Shown: positions 45,430 through 57,224 of the stretch, one piece after another | How positions within the stretch are numbered: the stretch's first letter is position 1 | Layout of the letters: every line of letters begins with the position of its first letter | Assembly (NCBI GenBank): GCA_025024175.1 | Contig: QCXZ01000003.1 | Location: 22,960,392-23,024,391, forward strand | DNA length: 64,000 nt | Direction of reading: 5' to 3' | From: Rhyzopertha dominica | Taxonomy: Eukaryota; Arthropoda; Insecta; Coleoptera; Bostrichidae | Notes under the pieces: model-generated | The model's database searches: none | Told to the model about the DNA's origin: nothing | Seen by the model: the letters and a program-made list of their open reading frames with translations, nothing else | Translations under genes and position numbers: made by a program

Positions 45430-46970
45430 AAAATTCATGACGGATTGATATTTAGTTCATTTGATTTCATTTGTCCATGTCTAGCTACGTTAAAATTAGA
45501 AAAAAATAATTTTACTTGCAGAATTGAATGGTATTATCTGACTGGGGACATCATTTTCTACAACTTTTGTATTTACACTTTTTATGTAAAACTAAAACTA
45601 GCGACTTTGGAGAAATAAGAAGATATTGCCATAATTCGTTTTTTTCTAAAATAACTAGTAAGCCACGATAAAATCTAAAGGGTGNGTTAAATTNGTCTCA
45701 AAAACTGCAAATCTTTTTACTCTCCGTGCAAGCACCAANAACTTACTCTATGAATTGATAACAAGATAAATAATATACGAAGTAAAGGAAACTGAAAAGT
45801 ACGTTGGAGAAATGCCCATTATTGATCAAATAACAAAACACCATTTATGTAGTATATGAATGTATCTTTCGTTTCCACGTACTTTGTGGTAACTAGTAGT
45901 TAGCGAAGTTACTCGTACCTATACCACGCCAAATATTTCTGCTTTTATCATCTTCTGCCTCTGGAGGAGGAAGTAATATAAATTACTGCTAATATAATGA
46001 TGCCAAGTCTATGAAGTGCCTATCGTTTTTCATCAGATATATTTGATGACTAACATTATTGTCAGGCAGAATCGATTATTTGGCAGCGAGAGAGACATCA
46101 GGCAAGGTAATTCATTTGATTTGAAATATTACAACAGGTATCTAACTATTTTTAGCATAAAAACATATTTAAACCAAACATTTGTTACCTCATTTCTTGC
46201 GGAGCATCGTTATCAATTTTACTTTAGATACACACTACAGACAGCCTTGCGTCTTAAACAAACAGATCTAAATCCGTATTCAAGGAATTTTAAGTAAGTA
46301 TACAATTTCGAAACCCACTCGAATCTCATCGCAATGCAGTATGCCAGAATGATATTTAAAGGTGCATTTCTTAAAATAAAAATGTATACTTTTTTGTGTA
46401 TCAGACATGTTTGGTTATTTAATACATCTTCAAGGACTTATAAAATTATTAAAATAAATGGTGCAGAGAGGCGGAGAAAATTGTTGACCTGAGAATTTTC
46501 CGAAAAACAACGACGCCGCCCGAGGCAAGTTATATTTGCTGTTATAGTGAGCACTGCAGTTCTTAGCTCAGGTTACCTGTAGTGGGGAGGCGTCCTTTTA
46601 TAGGCACAAGTGTGCAAAGCGTCGGCGTCGACACCTTGATTTCTCATTATGTTTCCGAACGGAACATGCGCGACTTTGTTGATTCTGAGGCCGGTTTCAC
46701 CTGAAGGCCCATTTCCTTACTGCTTGCAGGCATAAACTGCAAACTGTGCTTCAGATTGCTGAAATTCCATCATTCTCAAAATAGTTGCTCTAGGTGTGTT
46801 CACCTGCTTGCTAAATTTGTGCCGGAACGTAAAGTACCTATGTAGATTCATAATTCTATTACCAACGAACGCTCATTACAGTGCCTTCTTCCGAGCGCGT
46901 CAGCGACAAAACTGTTGAAAGTATGAGAATATACTACCGACGATATTGAATTATGACAATATACACAATA
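45430..46970. other. Unassigned intergenic stretch with a GC-rich patch
   Basis: Mostly AT-rich. The patch 46500-46700 is GC- and CpG-richer and has TATAAAAG on the - strand at 46595-46602. No coding sequence is recognised. Confidence 0.4.
46595..46602 (-). promoter_or_regulatory. Possible TATA box, - strand
   Basis: TATAAAAG followed by a CpG-rich stretch. A donor-like CTCAG|GTCAAC follows on the same strand near 46490. It could be a distal promoter for a - strand transcript, even a far 5' UTR exon of Prm 7 kb away, but no transcript evidence is available. Confidence 0.2.
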
Positions 46971-46972
46971 TA

Positions 46973-47290
46973 CAGGGTGTGCCAAACTTGCTGGGACACA
47001 GAACTACCATGTAGAAATAGAAGTCAAAATAAGCCGATTTTACTCAATTTATACAGGGTTTCCCGAAATAATACCGACAATGCTCAACTGTAAAGTTTTT
47101 TCGTTTTTGAGTTACAGCCCTCCAAAATTTGAGAGAAAATTTGGATTTTTGTTAATTGACTGTGATTCATTTAGACATTTTAGACGCGAAAAAATTGACA
47201 AATTTTGCAAACCGGAAGCTGCTTTTCGTTTCCGGGGTACACTTGGGACAACCAGAACTTTTACGAATAACAATTTCTTGTAACCTAGAT
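46973..47290. repeat. Repeat terminus with TACAGGGTGT
   Basis: TATACAGGGTGTGCC at 46973 and a second TATACAGGGTTTCCC at 47048 in the same orientation. A piece of the following sequence (near 47150-47175) recurs inverted near 50186-50212, next to a transposase relic, so this may be one end of that element. Confidence 0.4.
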
Positions 47291-47324
47291 TACTTATATA
47301 CATATGTGTATTAGTAATGTCGTT

Positions 47325-49466
47325 CCTGCGTAATGCTGCTAATCCGAAATTTAATTATCGGAGGGCTAACTTTGAAAGCCTGTATCTTGCTGTAGGTGGG
47401 GTGGACTGGTCGCCAGTGTTGCGAGCTTGGGAGGTTGAGTCTGCGTATAATATCTTCTATGGTATCCTGAATAACATTATCGGTGAATCTGTGCCTATGT
47501 CAGACCGTTGCGATGTAGGTTCTAGTTATTCTGTATGGTTTATACGAGAGTTGATTAATCTTATTCAAAAAAGGACCAGGCACTGGAATGATTACAGGAG
47601 AACGACATGGCAAAGCGCCTAAGGTCGGAGATTAGAAAGGTGATCCAAAGAAGTTCTGGCAATTTGTAGACCAAAGAAGGAGGACACCAGCGGTTCCCGG
47701 ATATATGTATTATGAGGGTGAAGAGACAGGATAGTTGGCGCATTTGCACGTCATTTCGAAGGTGTATTTGTCGACGGAACGGAGGTTCACGCCTGTGGTA
47801 CCGAGTGTAGGGCCGACTTAAATTAAAGGCTTGCGAGTTTTGTGAGAAACATTGTTGCCCATCTATGAAGCTCGAAACTGTTTGTAATTCGTTTAGTGTA
47901 TTGAACATGTTCTGTATAAATATTTTTGATATTGAACGTGCTGTAAAAAAGCTTAAAGCTAATAGTATCTGCGGCCCTGATGACATTCCAGCTTTTCTTG
48001 TAGTAGATTGTATTAACTGTTTATCTGCACCACTATGTCGCATCTTTAATTTAATATTGGCATCATCTTGGTACCCTACTGCATAGAAGGCTTCCCGGGC
48101 TGTGCCGGTACATAAGTCAGCTGAAAAAAACTGATATAAAAAATTATCGATCTGTCTCTATTATGTCGAATTTTGCTAAACTATTTGAATGCATATTATC
48201 AGAAGCCATCTCCTCGCACGTTAAATGTGGTATTAAAGGCCGGTCTACAGTGACAAATCTGCTAGAGTTTACCCACTTTGTCTCCTCGGCTATGGACAGC
48301 CGCCTGCAGGTGGATGCTATTTATACAGATATGACCAAAGCCTTTGATCGGGTGCATCACTGTATCCTCCTCAAGAAGCTACGTAACTTTGGATTGTGTG
48401 AGAGTCTCATTGCCTTGATTTACTCCGCGATGAAAAAAAGAGTGCAGTATGTTGAGTATCGTGGGGTCAGATCCTACTCTTACCGAGCAGTGGTAGGCTG
48501 GTGTGGTCTAAACGGTTTACAGCTTAATGTAAGTAAATGCAAGAAAATAACCTCCTTAAGAGGTATGCATCGCATTCGATATTTTTACAACATTGAAGGC
48601 ACTACCTTAGAAGATTGTCAGCAAGTCTCCGACTTGGGTGTGATATTGAATACTGGTTTGACCTTTGTTCCTCATATAGTGCATATCTGTGATGTCGCTG
48701 TGCGACTACTGGGATTTCTGATTCGCAATACCAAAGAATTCACAAACGTCGGATGTATAAAGCTTCTCTTTTACTCACTGATAAGATCTAGACTTGAATA
48801 TTGTGCAATTGTTTGGAAACCTAACCACCAGATTTACATTGACCTGCTTGAAAATGCCCGTAGAAAGTTCGCTAAATATATATACCTGAAGAAATTCAAT
48901 TCATATCCTGTAAGGCAGTGTAGTCAAAAAACCCTTCTTAACGCTGTCGGTGAGAACTCGCTCAATGCTCTCAGAGTTGTATCCAGTCTGATATTTTTGC
49001 AAAAACTCATTGGGGGATGTATTGACGATGCTACTCTACTGAGCCAGGTTAGGTCTGCGGTGCCTCGACTAAACAATAGGTGCTCTTTAACATTTTATTA
49101 TTCTGTACCCCATACAAACCACCATTTTAATTCCGCTTTCATGTCTTGTTTTCGTTTATATAATCTATTGTTGATTCCAAATTTGATATATTTAGTGTAA
49201 TCTCTTGTCATGCCAAAGTTAAAAAAGAAATTATAATGAAATTTGATGCAGAATTTTTATAATATGACTTTATTTTAGTAGTTGTAGTTAAACCCGTCTC
49301 TATAAGGAATTCTATTCTGTCTTCCACTTATGTATTTTTAACTTGATTTCTTATGTATGTTAGTTATTCCCATATTGTTTTAAATTTAGTATTGTATCAT
49401 TGTGTATGCTTCCACTATGGACCGCACTGGTCCGCTGGAAATAAACTTCATTATTATTATTATTAC
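47325..49466 (+). pseudogene. LINE relic 2, 5'-truncated, RT catalytic core deleted
   Basis: It begins in the linker between endonuclease and RT (NFESLYLAVGGVDWSPVL, SVWFIRELINLIQKRTRHW), then frameshifted NPKKFWQFVDQRR (47640-47690) and a 345-codon open frame from 48163 to 49200. That frame has LFECILSEAISSHVK, DMTKAFDRVHHCILLKKL, then jumps from RGVRSYSYRAV straight to WCGLNGLQLNVSKCK. The PQGS-to-YADD block of the RT palm is absent. The thumb and C-terminus follow (LFYSLIRSRLEYCAIVW, NSAFMSCFRLYNLL). The 3' end is an ATT-repeat tail at 49450-49465, as many LINEs have. Confidence 0.78.
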
Positions 49467-49754
49467 TTCATTGTAAAGACGCTTCAAGTACCTAAAATTT
49501 TATTTGAAAATTTGTCTAAAGTTAACCGTTTTAGAAAAAAAAACTTTTCGAAACCATTACATCACCTATGTAGGAGGCATAGTGCNACGCGACATNCTAA
49601 TTCTGATGGATGTGAGACAAAGTGAATAATNGTATTTGTGAAACGTCAATTCNTTGACTTAGTTCATACCTAAGTTGGTTNTTTATTNATCTGGCTTGTT
49701 TTAGTTGTTATTACTTCTTTTGACTTAGTTTNAATCATTAATAACACATTTCAG

Positions 49755-50215
49755 GAACTTCCGGACATACATCACAATATACAATATACACGGAACACCA
49801 TTCAAACCAACGGATTCCTCACCACACAACTTTTGCATCGATTGACAGAAGACTCGGAGAGCATGACACTTTGAGAAAGAGTTCTGTTGTTGAGGAAAAA
49901 GTATGGAATACTGTCGAAAAGAGTCGCGAAGAAAGTGCGCGAAGAATTTCCAGGTAAATGAATGTATCCAAAACTACTGTTCACAAAGTACTACAGGAGC
50001 AGTCGTTACGTCCGTTCCATCTATTGCGGGTGCAAATGATTCAAGGTGCGGACACCAACGAGAGGGTGAATTCTGCCAGTGGTTGGTGAATGGCTTTATA
50101 GCTGCTATTTGCATTTCTTAGAAAACAAATTTTTCACAGACGACGTGTGATGAATTTTCACAACTTAACTAGGGAGCATTTCCTGTGTCTAATGAATCAC
50201 AGTCAACTGCAAAAA
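49755..50215 (+). pseudogene. Mariner-like (DUF4817-type) transposase relic, N-terminal half
   Basis: Across frameshifts it reads DSSPHNFCIDRQKTRRA, KSSVVEEKVWNTVEKSRE, SARRIS-MNVSKTTVHKVL, EQSLRPFHLLRVQMIQ, NERVN, FCQWLVNGF and FTDDV. This is the DUF4817 head, helix-turn-helix and F-C-Q-W block, ending at the F-T-D-E-type first catalytic motif. The catalytic rest may be the relic at 52.95 kb. Confidence 0.62.
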
Positions 50216-50264
50216 TTATTTATCGTATGTTAATTGTTTACGGAGAATTATTAACTGACGAAGG

Positions 50265-51885
50265 GAGATAATGCAACGATGAAGGCAATACTTTGAAGAT
50301 CTGTTGGCAACCCACGATCAAGATAAAGAAAGGCCAGAAAAAAACTGCAGTAGGCAGCTCAGAACAAGCTGAAGAGAATGAGATCACAATGGAAATGTTG
50401 AAGAAGGCGGTGCTAGCTACAAAATACGGAAAGATAGCGGGCCATGATAAGATCAATACTGAGATGATAAAGAACATGGGAGAAAGAGGTATGCAATTTC
50501 GACTCCATATAATGAGAGCAGCCTGGAAAAATGAGATTATACCTTAAGGACTGGGAAAGGGGCATGATGCTTCCATTGTCTAAAGGAGGGGGTAAAAGAG
50601 AATGTAAAAGGAATCACAGTAAAATGCACAGCTATGAAAATATATGAACGAATAATAGACACTATATTCAGAACAAAAGTTGAGGAGAGCTATTAGAAAC
50701 CCAAAGTGCGTCCAGGAAGGGAAGAAGCGTGCACGATCACATATTCACCCTTAAACAGGCAATAGAAAAAATATTAAAACAAGGAAGAAAAATGTGCCTC
50801 GCTTTCATTGATCTCGAGAAAGCCTTTGATAGAGTGCCTCGAGAAGAAATGTGGAAAACGTTGAGTGAAATAGGAGTCCGCAACAAACTAATAAGAGTTA
50901 TACACAGCTTATATAAAAGAAATGTACACTACATAATATTTAAAAAGATGAAATCAGAGGAATTTGACATAAAGGAAGGTTTAAGTCAAGGAGGAGCACT
51001 AAGTAATTAAGATATGCACTGCAGTGACAAAAAAAGTAGAAATAGGATACTTTAACATGAAACAGGTTAAAATGTCAGAATGTGCTTTTGCTGACGATAT
51101 AGTAATCATAGCTGGTAACGAAGGAACATTACAGGATAGTAAAACAACATGGAACATGGTTATGAAAAAGCGGGAATGAAGATAAACACCTATAAAACAA
51201 AAGTAATGTTAGTAGCACAGGACATGAATATAAAGATAGATGACAAAATAATCGAGCAGGTGCAACAGTTTATTTAGGTGTGAGCATTAAAAGAAGTGGA
51301 AATCGAGAAGTGGAAATAAACCAGGGAATTCAGAACACATTTAGAAAAAAGAAGTGTCTGTAGAAACGAAGCTAAGTGTGTACAAAACAATCTGCCGGCC
51401 TATCCTAACGTATGGATGTGAATCATGGGTGTTGGCAAGGATCCAGAAAAGCAAACTACAAGCAGTGGAAATGAAATACCTTAGAGGAGTAATGGGAATA
51501 ACTAAAAGAGACAGAATATGAAACGATCACATACGAGAACATCTGAAGGTGCAGTCATTATTGGACTTCATTGAAACAAGACAGCTTGCGTGGTGGGGAC
51601 ATTTAATCCGAATGAATGACAGGCAGGTCAGAAGAGTATGGGAAGCCAAAACTAGAGAAGTGAAAAGAAGGGGAAGACCAAGGAACACATGGAATAGTAA
51701 CATGGGTGAAATTTTAAGGAAGAAAGGTTCTCGCAAATGGAATAAAAAGATATGCGAAAATAGATCTGCGAGGATTTTTTGTCCTGCATTCAGAGCGACA
51801 GTAGAGATTGGATGGGTCGGGTAGTCACTGGAGACGAGACCTGAATAACTGAGTATGACTCAAACCAAATAACCTGGTAACATCT
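50265..51885 (+). pseudogene. RTE-like LINE relic (reverse transcriptase)
   Basis: In order: ITMEMLKKAVLATKYGKIAG (50390-50450), FTLKQAIEKILKQGRKM, LAFIDLEKAFDRVPREEMW (50790-50850), IKEGLSQGGALSN (degenerate PQG block, near 51000), CAFADDIVIIAG with the catalytic FADD (near 51085), YLGVSIKRSGN, RPILTYGCESWVLARI (near 51410), VEMKYLRGVMGITKRDR, ETRQLAWWGHLIRMNDR and RRGRPRNTWNSN (51570-51700). The closing WWGHLxRM ... RRGRPxxTW region is characteristic of RTE-type and related elements. Frameshifts and missing bases; inactive. Confidence 0.72.
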
Positions 51886-52950
51886 TTAAACTTCGACTGG
51901 AACTAAAGGAATGTCCATTCCTCATTCCTTCCAGACTTGTTTACAAACAACGCAGTGTTGCCAGTTCTCGGGTTATAAGTAAATTCCCAGAACTTAATTG
52001 CCACACCTCGTAGGGTTCTAAGATTTTTTTAATAGACTTATTCATTATTTTCACTCTTTTACTCTTGTAAAAACTCCGTATTTTGCATAGTTTAGAAGGA
52101 AAATTTTTTTTCTTCAAAGCTGATGGTAACCAATATCCTTAGTAGGTTTAATAAAATTTATTGATAAACTTGTAATACAAACTTTATTTTGCCATGGACA
52201 ATAAAACATGAGCGTAATGATTTTGACAGGATCTTCATAATCATCTCAGTTTATTGTTGACAGTAAACGTTTCAATAATTGGTTCACTTTTCGAAAGCAC
52301 TATTAATATACAAATTAACACCTTTATTGTTAAATATGTCATAATATGTCTACTATTGATAAATTTTATCATTTTTTAGCTCAAACCTTACCTTAAATTG
52401 ATCCACGTGCAGATTTAATTCTGCACACGTTCTATACCCATCGACAGCTGTTTTAAATTATAAGCGACTTTTCTCAAAATTCATGCCAACTGGATATTAA
52501 AAAACAGTTAAGCCGATTGATAGTGCAGTGGAAACAGTGAAAATCGTTTATTAAAGTTCGTACTACTGTTAGAAGCGATAACGTAACAATATATTACAAC
52601 GACGTTTATTGTTTATTTATGAATTAGGGCAACAGTCGATATTACTGGGCGAATTCGTAAAGTAAAGGCTGCTTGTGTAGGTATATTTAAATACTGGCAG
52701 GTTAGTAGCTACAAAGAACCGAGCAATGACGATTACGATAGGCGTAATTAATTTTGCCAACTTATGGTGGACCGGGTAAATAACATTCCAAACTTCCTAT
52801 ACAGTATGGTTTTTACCAAATGTTTAAATGGTAAACTGAAGAAACAAAACTGTCATTATGTGTCGACCGAGATTTCTCATTGGATGATAGAGCACCACAC
52901 AAATAAGCCACCATAAAAAATAAATATTTGAACCGGAATTTATGACAACC
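51886..52950. other. Unassigned intergenic stretch
   Basis: AT-rich, no coding sequence or bounded repeat recognised. Confidence 0.45.
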
Positions 52951-53080
52951 ACATTAACGGTGTGAGGTGATTCCTCTCCTTGGACTGCTAATCAAGACCT
53001 CTGGTTTCAGCAAGATGGAGCACTACCAGCATTACCACCGTGACGTGTGCCGTGATTTAAATCAAGTCAAGAATGATAGT
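52950..53080 (+). pseudogene. Transposase fragment with a decayed Q-D-G-A-P-A-H motif
   Basis: LWFQQDGAL, then after a one-base shift HYHRDVCRDLNQ. This matches the W-F-Q-Q-D-G-A-P-A-H ... R-D-Y-L-N block of mariner-like DUF4817-type transposases. The open frame that continues to 53350 has no further family motif. Confidence 0.5.
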
Positions 53081-53555
53081 TTTCTCCAAGAATTTTGTAA
53101 TGCAACCCCATTGAAATTGTATGAACATGTTTGTATGTACAAATCGAAACATAGTTTGGCGCTATTAAAAAATACAAAGTTGGCTGCCATAGCAACGAAA
53201 TATCTGCGTCCTAAAAAAATTATAAGATTACCAAAATGTGCAAAAAGAAGTTCAAAAACTTTTGTGTACCTACATTTTGTTTATACAGTGTTTAAAAAAA
53301 GATATTACCATTATTTCATATTGTATATGGGTCAGTGCGTATACTCGTAGTATATATTCATTTTAACAGTTTACTTATATTAACACTAAATCAATTTATA
53401 GATACTCGTTTTAATAAACAAAGAGATTTATAAAAAAATAGAGACTTATTCATTTACCTCCGTGTAAACAAAAGAGAAACATTTGACCACGCATGTACTA
53501 CCTACCTAGTCATTATGATTTGAAACATTACAAACTTATTAGTAAATCATAATAC

Positions 53556-53585
53556 CGTTGAGTGAAGAAATTTCTTCACTCAACG
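53556..53585. repeat. Perfect 30-bp palindrome
   Basis: Each 15-base half is the reverse complement of the other (CGTTGAGTGAAGAAA and its mirror), with no spacer. Confidence 0.95.
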
Positions 53586-54006
53586 ATAAATACCTACGCG
53601 TTGGAGGATAGGTAATTGGAACTTCTAGCAGCTTTATTCATTCAGATCTGTGTAAATGGAGCTAGGTAGCTAGGTTGCGGTTTGTAATATCAACTCTGGC
53701 AATATGAAATAGCATAATCCATATTTTTGGATGATAATTTTATGATCAAAGCCCATAAATTAATACTTCAGTCTGGACAGCGCCATCTGACCATTTCTAG
53801 AGTAATGGCTATACTGGCTACCCATATTATGGTTATACATAATACAGGATTCCGCAACTGCATAATATACATAGGTTTGAAAACAAAATAATACTGTATA
53901 ATAAAATTAATAGCTATAAATATTTTTAAATCAAAAATTACTTACTTCAAAACAAAATATAAAGTAGGCGTCCTTTTCTTCTTCGTCCAAAAGACGAAAA
54001 CCACGT

Positions 54007-54080
54007 GGCCCATTAGCTCAGTTGGTTAGAGCGTCGTGCTAATAACGCGAAGGTCGTGGGTTCGATCCCCCCATGGGCCA
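54007..54080 (+). tRNA. tRNA-Ile: tRNA-Ile (anticodon AAU)
   Basis: A 74-nt cloverleaf. Acceptor GGCCCAT pairs with ATGGGCC, the A box is TTAGCTCAGTTGG, the anticodon arm TCGTG-CTAATAA-CGCGA gives AAU, and the T loop is GGTTCGATCC. The discriminator is A. No intron. One T-stem pair is T:C (GTGGG against CCCCC), where the usual sequence pairs, so function is likely but slightly uncertain. A T-run terminator follows within 10 nt. Confidence 0.93.
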
Positions 54081-55790
54081 GTGATTTTTTACTCTTAATA
54101 CAACACCTAAACATGATTTGTCTTATATAACTATTTATCGCTTCAAAATTTGCATATCTTCACTTTAGATAGGTCCCCAATTATCACTTAATAAGTGGGT
54201 ATTGAGAGAACAATACACATCGCCAAAGATTATGACTTGTAGACATTGTAGCTATTTATTTAGCAAACTGACCATGGTACGAATTACACTAATGAGTATT
54301 TGCCTTATTTCAATATAATTTAATTGATGTTACAATGTACAGTAAACGGCGCATCACAAAATTTCCTGGCAAAAGTGGCCAAGATAAATTCGATAAAAAT
54401 AATTTATAAGTCGCAAAAAAGCGTAATAGCCAGTGTGAATTTAATTTTTTTTTTGCACCTTTAAATATAAAGATTTGGCAAAACATATTTGTTAAAGTAT
54501 TTGCATTATTGTAGATACACAAATTTTGTCCAAAGTGTTTTACTGTATTACTTACAAGTGCACCATGGTGAGAGGGTTAATCTACTAAAATAAAATTGCC
54601 ATAATTTTTTTACGGTTGAAATGTTTTCGTCTTGTCGTTTAAAAGATGCTTATAGCAATTATAAGGTTTCATTCGATTTAAAATATAGTGTCCCTTTTCA
54701 AAAAGCCTTCATATTTTTCCACAGCAAAAAAAGAAAAATAAACAGGTATACTAACTTATTCCAACATCAAATAAGTAGGCTATGACAACCCGTTATAGTG
54801 TGGTGTTTTTGATGTACTGTCAGAAACTAACGGAAATAACAAAATTGTAAGAGAAATACTGCTTAAATATATACAAGCATAGGAATCGTTTTTGCCTGAA
54901 TAAAAAAAGTTAATGCCGATAAAACATTGTTGTGTTTAATTCATAATTCTAATTAAAAAATCGAAAGAAAATATGCAGTATGGAACAACTAGGCTTTGTA
55001 AAACAATAGTTGCCTTGACGAAGAAAAGAAAGGCAAAAAAGATGCGAGTTACAGTCAATTAGAGTGGCACGATAAACGGATGTAATCAAAAAATCTGTTT
55101 TAAACACAAAACCAAAACTGCTTGTTTAAATTGGCATACGTCAAATCTGAAGAGTCTGTTGCGTATTTCTGTCATTTTGATAATTTATTGATATTGTTAT
55201 GTGTATGGGTTTGAATAACGCGGATTTCTAGATTAATTTCCTGGCACTAGTACCTAAGTACGATTATTAGAAACACTACACTCACTTTAAAACACCGTTT
55301 TGTACGATCATACTATTTTCGATGGTTTACCATACATCGTCTTAGAAGAATCTGGTAAATTATTATTTATGCTATCTATTTATTTATATTAAAATGAAAC
55401 GTACAATTATTAATACTAGCAGGAAAAGACGACTTATTGTCAATATCGTTTATATTAAGCGTATTGACACAAAGTGGAGAAGACAGTAGAACTCGAAACA
55501 ATATTGGCGATGGCTTATCATGTAATTATATTTCAGATAATTCAAATTTTATTTTGAATAGAATCCTTGACATAGTTTTCAGTAACAGCCGAAAATTTCC
55601 AACCACGGTATCTTTTAACCTTAAAATATCTACACCTTTATTAACTAAAAGTGTAGTCAGAGTGCAGCGAAAGAAATGACTGATATTATAATGGGCAACT
55701 TTAAGTAAGCAAATTCCATTGAAAATTTTCCTTTTTTACCTTTACCACCACCTGATTATATTTGCCATTATTTATTTATTTATCGTATTC
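54081..55790. other. Unassigned intergenic stretch
   Basis: AT-rich. An 80-codon open frame at 55437-55679 contains RILDIVFSNSRKF, which resembles the L-D-L-V-F-S-N segment near the end of LINE endonucleases. Too short to assign firmly. Confidence 0.35.
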
Positions 55791-56070
55791 TGTCGACCTT
55801 GTGTACTGGGATATCCTCAAAGAGGTCCAGCGGCCAAGTTGTAGACTCTTTAGGCGTGATACCGATACCACATTGCCCAGGCTGCACCATTGGGAGGTTA
55901 GTCCACTAGCACCCGCTAGCTGATTCACTCCCTTATTGGGGGCACAAGTACAGATAATTTTTGATTTAAAATGCCATTAAAATAGTTTCAAAACAAAAAT
56001 ATTTTCAATGCGCATATTATACAGGTCTTCACTCCCAAAAGCTCCTGAAACGCCTAGAAGCGTAGAAAAT

Positions 56071-56290
56071 TTAGAAACAGCAATAGAATCGTATAAGAAA
56101 ATGGTTGCTTTTAATAATAAAATACTCAGCCCATAAATTGTCAGGGGATATTAATTCTCGATTTCTTTGCACAAAGTATGCCAACAAGAATTTTTGATTC
56201 ACGTTGTTCCCATAATTCTCTTTAAACCACTTTTTGAAATCATTATAGGTTTTCTCGTAACGTTCTTTGGATTTTTCAGGAATCACTGAA
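56071..56290 (-). pseudogene. Crypton-like tyrosine-recombinase fragment
   Basis: The - strand reads IPEKSKERYEKTYNDFKKW, FLLAYFVQRN and DNLWAEYFIIKSN. This matches the N-terminal P-E-K-S-x-x-R-Y-E-x-x-Y-x-x-F-x-x-W ... L-L-A-Y-F ... L-W-x-x-Y-x-x-x-K-S pattern of the tyrosine-recombinase-like proteins of Crypton-type elements in insects. Only the N-terminal region remains. The family name is from recall, not a search. Confidence 0.5.
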
Positions 56291-56590
56291 GAACATTATA
56301 TACCTCATGCTCTAGGCCTCTCATATCTGAATTATTTTCATTTTCTGCTCTCATGCTCTTACAACAATCTATTTTATATGCGTAGAAGGTTAATCACGCG
56401 TTTGACAAATATGTTGATGTTTAACTACAAATAATTTATAAACGTATCAGTGGTAACTACAAAACCCACATATTTGGTTGATATACTAGACATAAGACAA
56501 AGTCATATAACATTTTCGAAATATTTTTAAGTACCTAAGTATTCATGTAATGGTCGTACCAAAAATAGTATAAGCATCTCGAACAGTAAT

Positions 56591-56649
56591 GAGTTTACCG
56601 ATCTCCTCCAGTATTGTCAACAACAACATTGTCGTCGATCGGTAAACTC
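56591..56649. repeat. Hairpin with 13-bp perfect arms
   Basis: GAGTTTACCGATC (56591-56603) faces its reverse complement at 56637-56649. Confidence 0.85.
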
Positions 56650-56699
56650 TTCTTACGGTTCTTGATACTTAATCTACTATATACTGCCCTGTCACAATC

Positions 56700-57092
56700 A
56701 TGTCAATGGTAATGGTGATGTTAAGGTGGTAATGGTAATGTTAATGGTAGAGCTGTACACACAATGGTGTTAATGGTGATGTTAATGCTGTAAAGGTTTT
56801 TGAATTGTATAGCTATTTTAATCGCTGTACCAATGCCAAAATAGTTTTTATGTCCTGCAGCGAAATGCCCTGCGATGAAGGTGGAAATGTATTAAATTAT
56901 GATACAAAACGACATTATAATAGATTTAACTAGCCACTGCTCATGAGCTACATTTTTTGTTGGTGGATGTTAACGGAGATGTTAAGAATTACCATCTTAC
57001 GTTAAAATTGACACTACCATTATTGTGAACACTCAATAAGTGTGCCTATGTGCTGGTTCCTACAATCTTAACATCATTACCATTACCAGTTA
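56700..57092. repeat. Inverted-repeat element built from GGTAATGGTGATGTTAA motifs
   Basis: Several tandem variants of TAATGGTGATGTTAATG lie at 56703-56790. The reverse-complement form, CTTAACATCATTACCATTACC, lies at about 57066-57086, and partial copies of it near 56985-57020. It may be a small MITE with internally repeated ends. Confidence 0.45.
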
Positions 57093-57224
57093 CAAATGTA
57101 GTCCTCAAAATTTTACAGTAAGGTAATAGAGCTTTTCTTATAGAAGGTGTATCTATATACTAATACGGAGCATAAAAGAAAGTGGAGAAAGAAAATTCCA
57201 AAGACATGTCATCTCCTTAAACCC

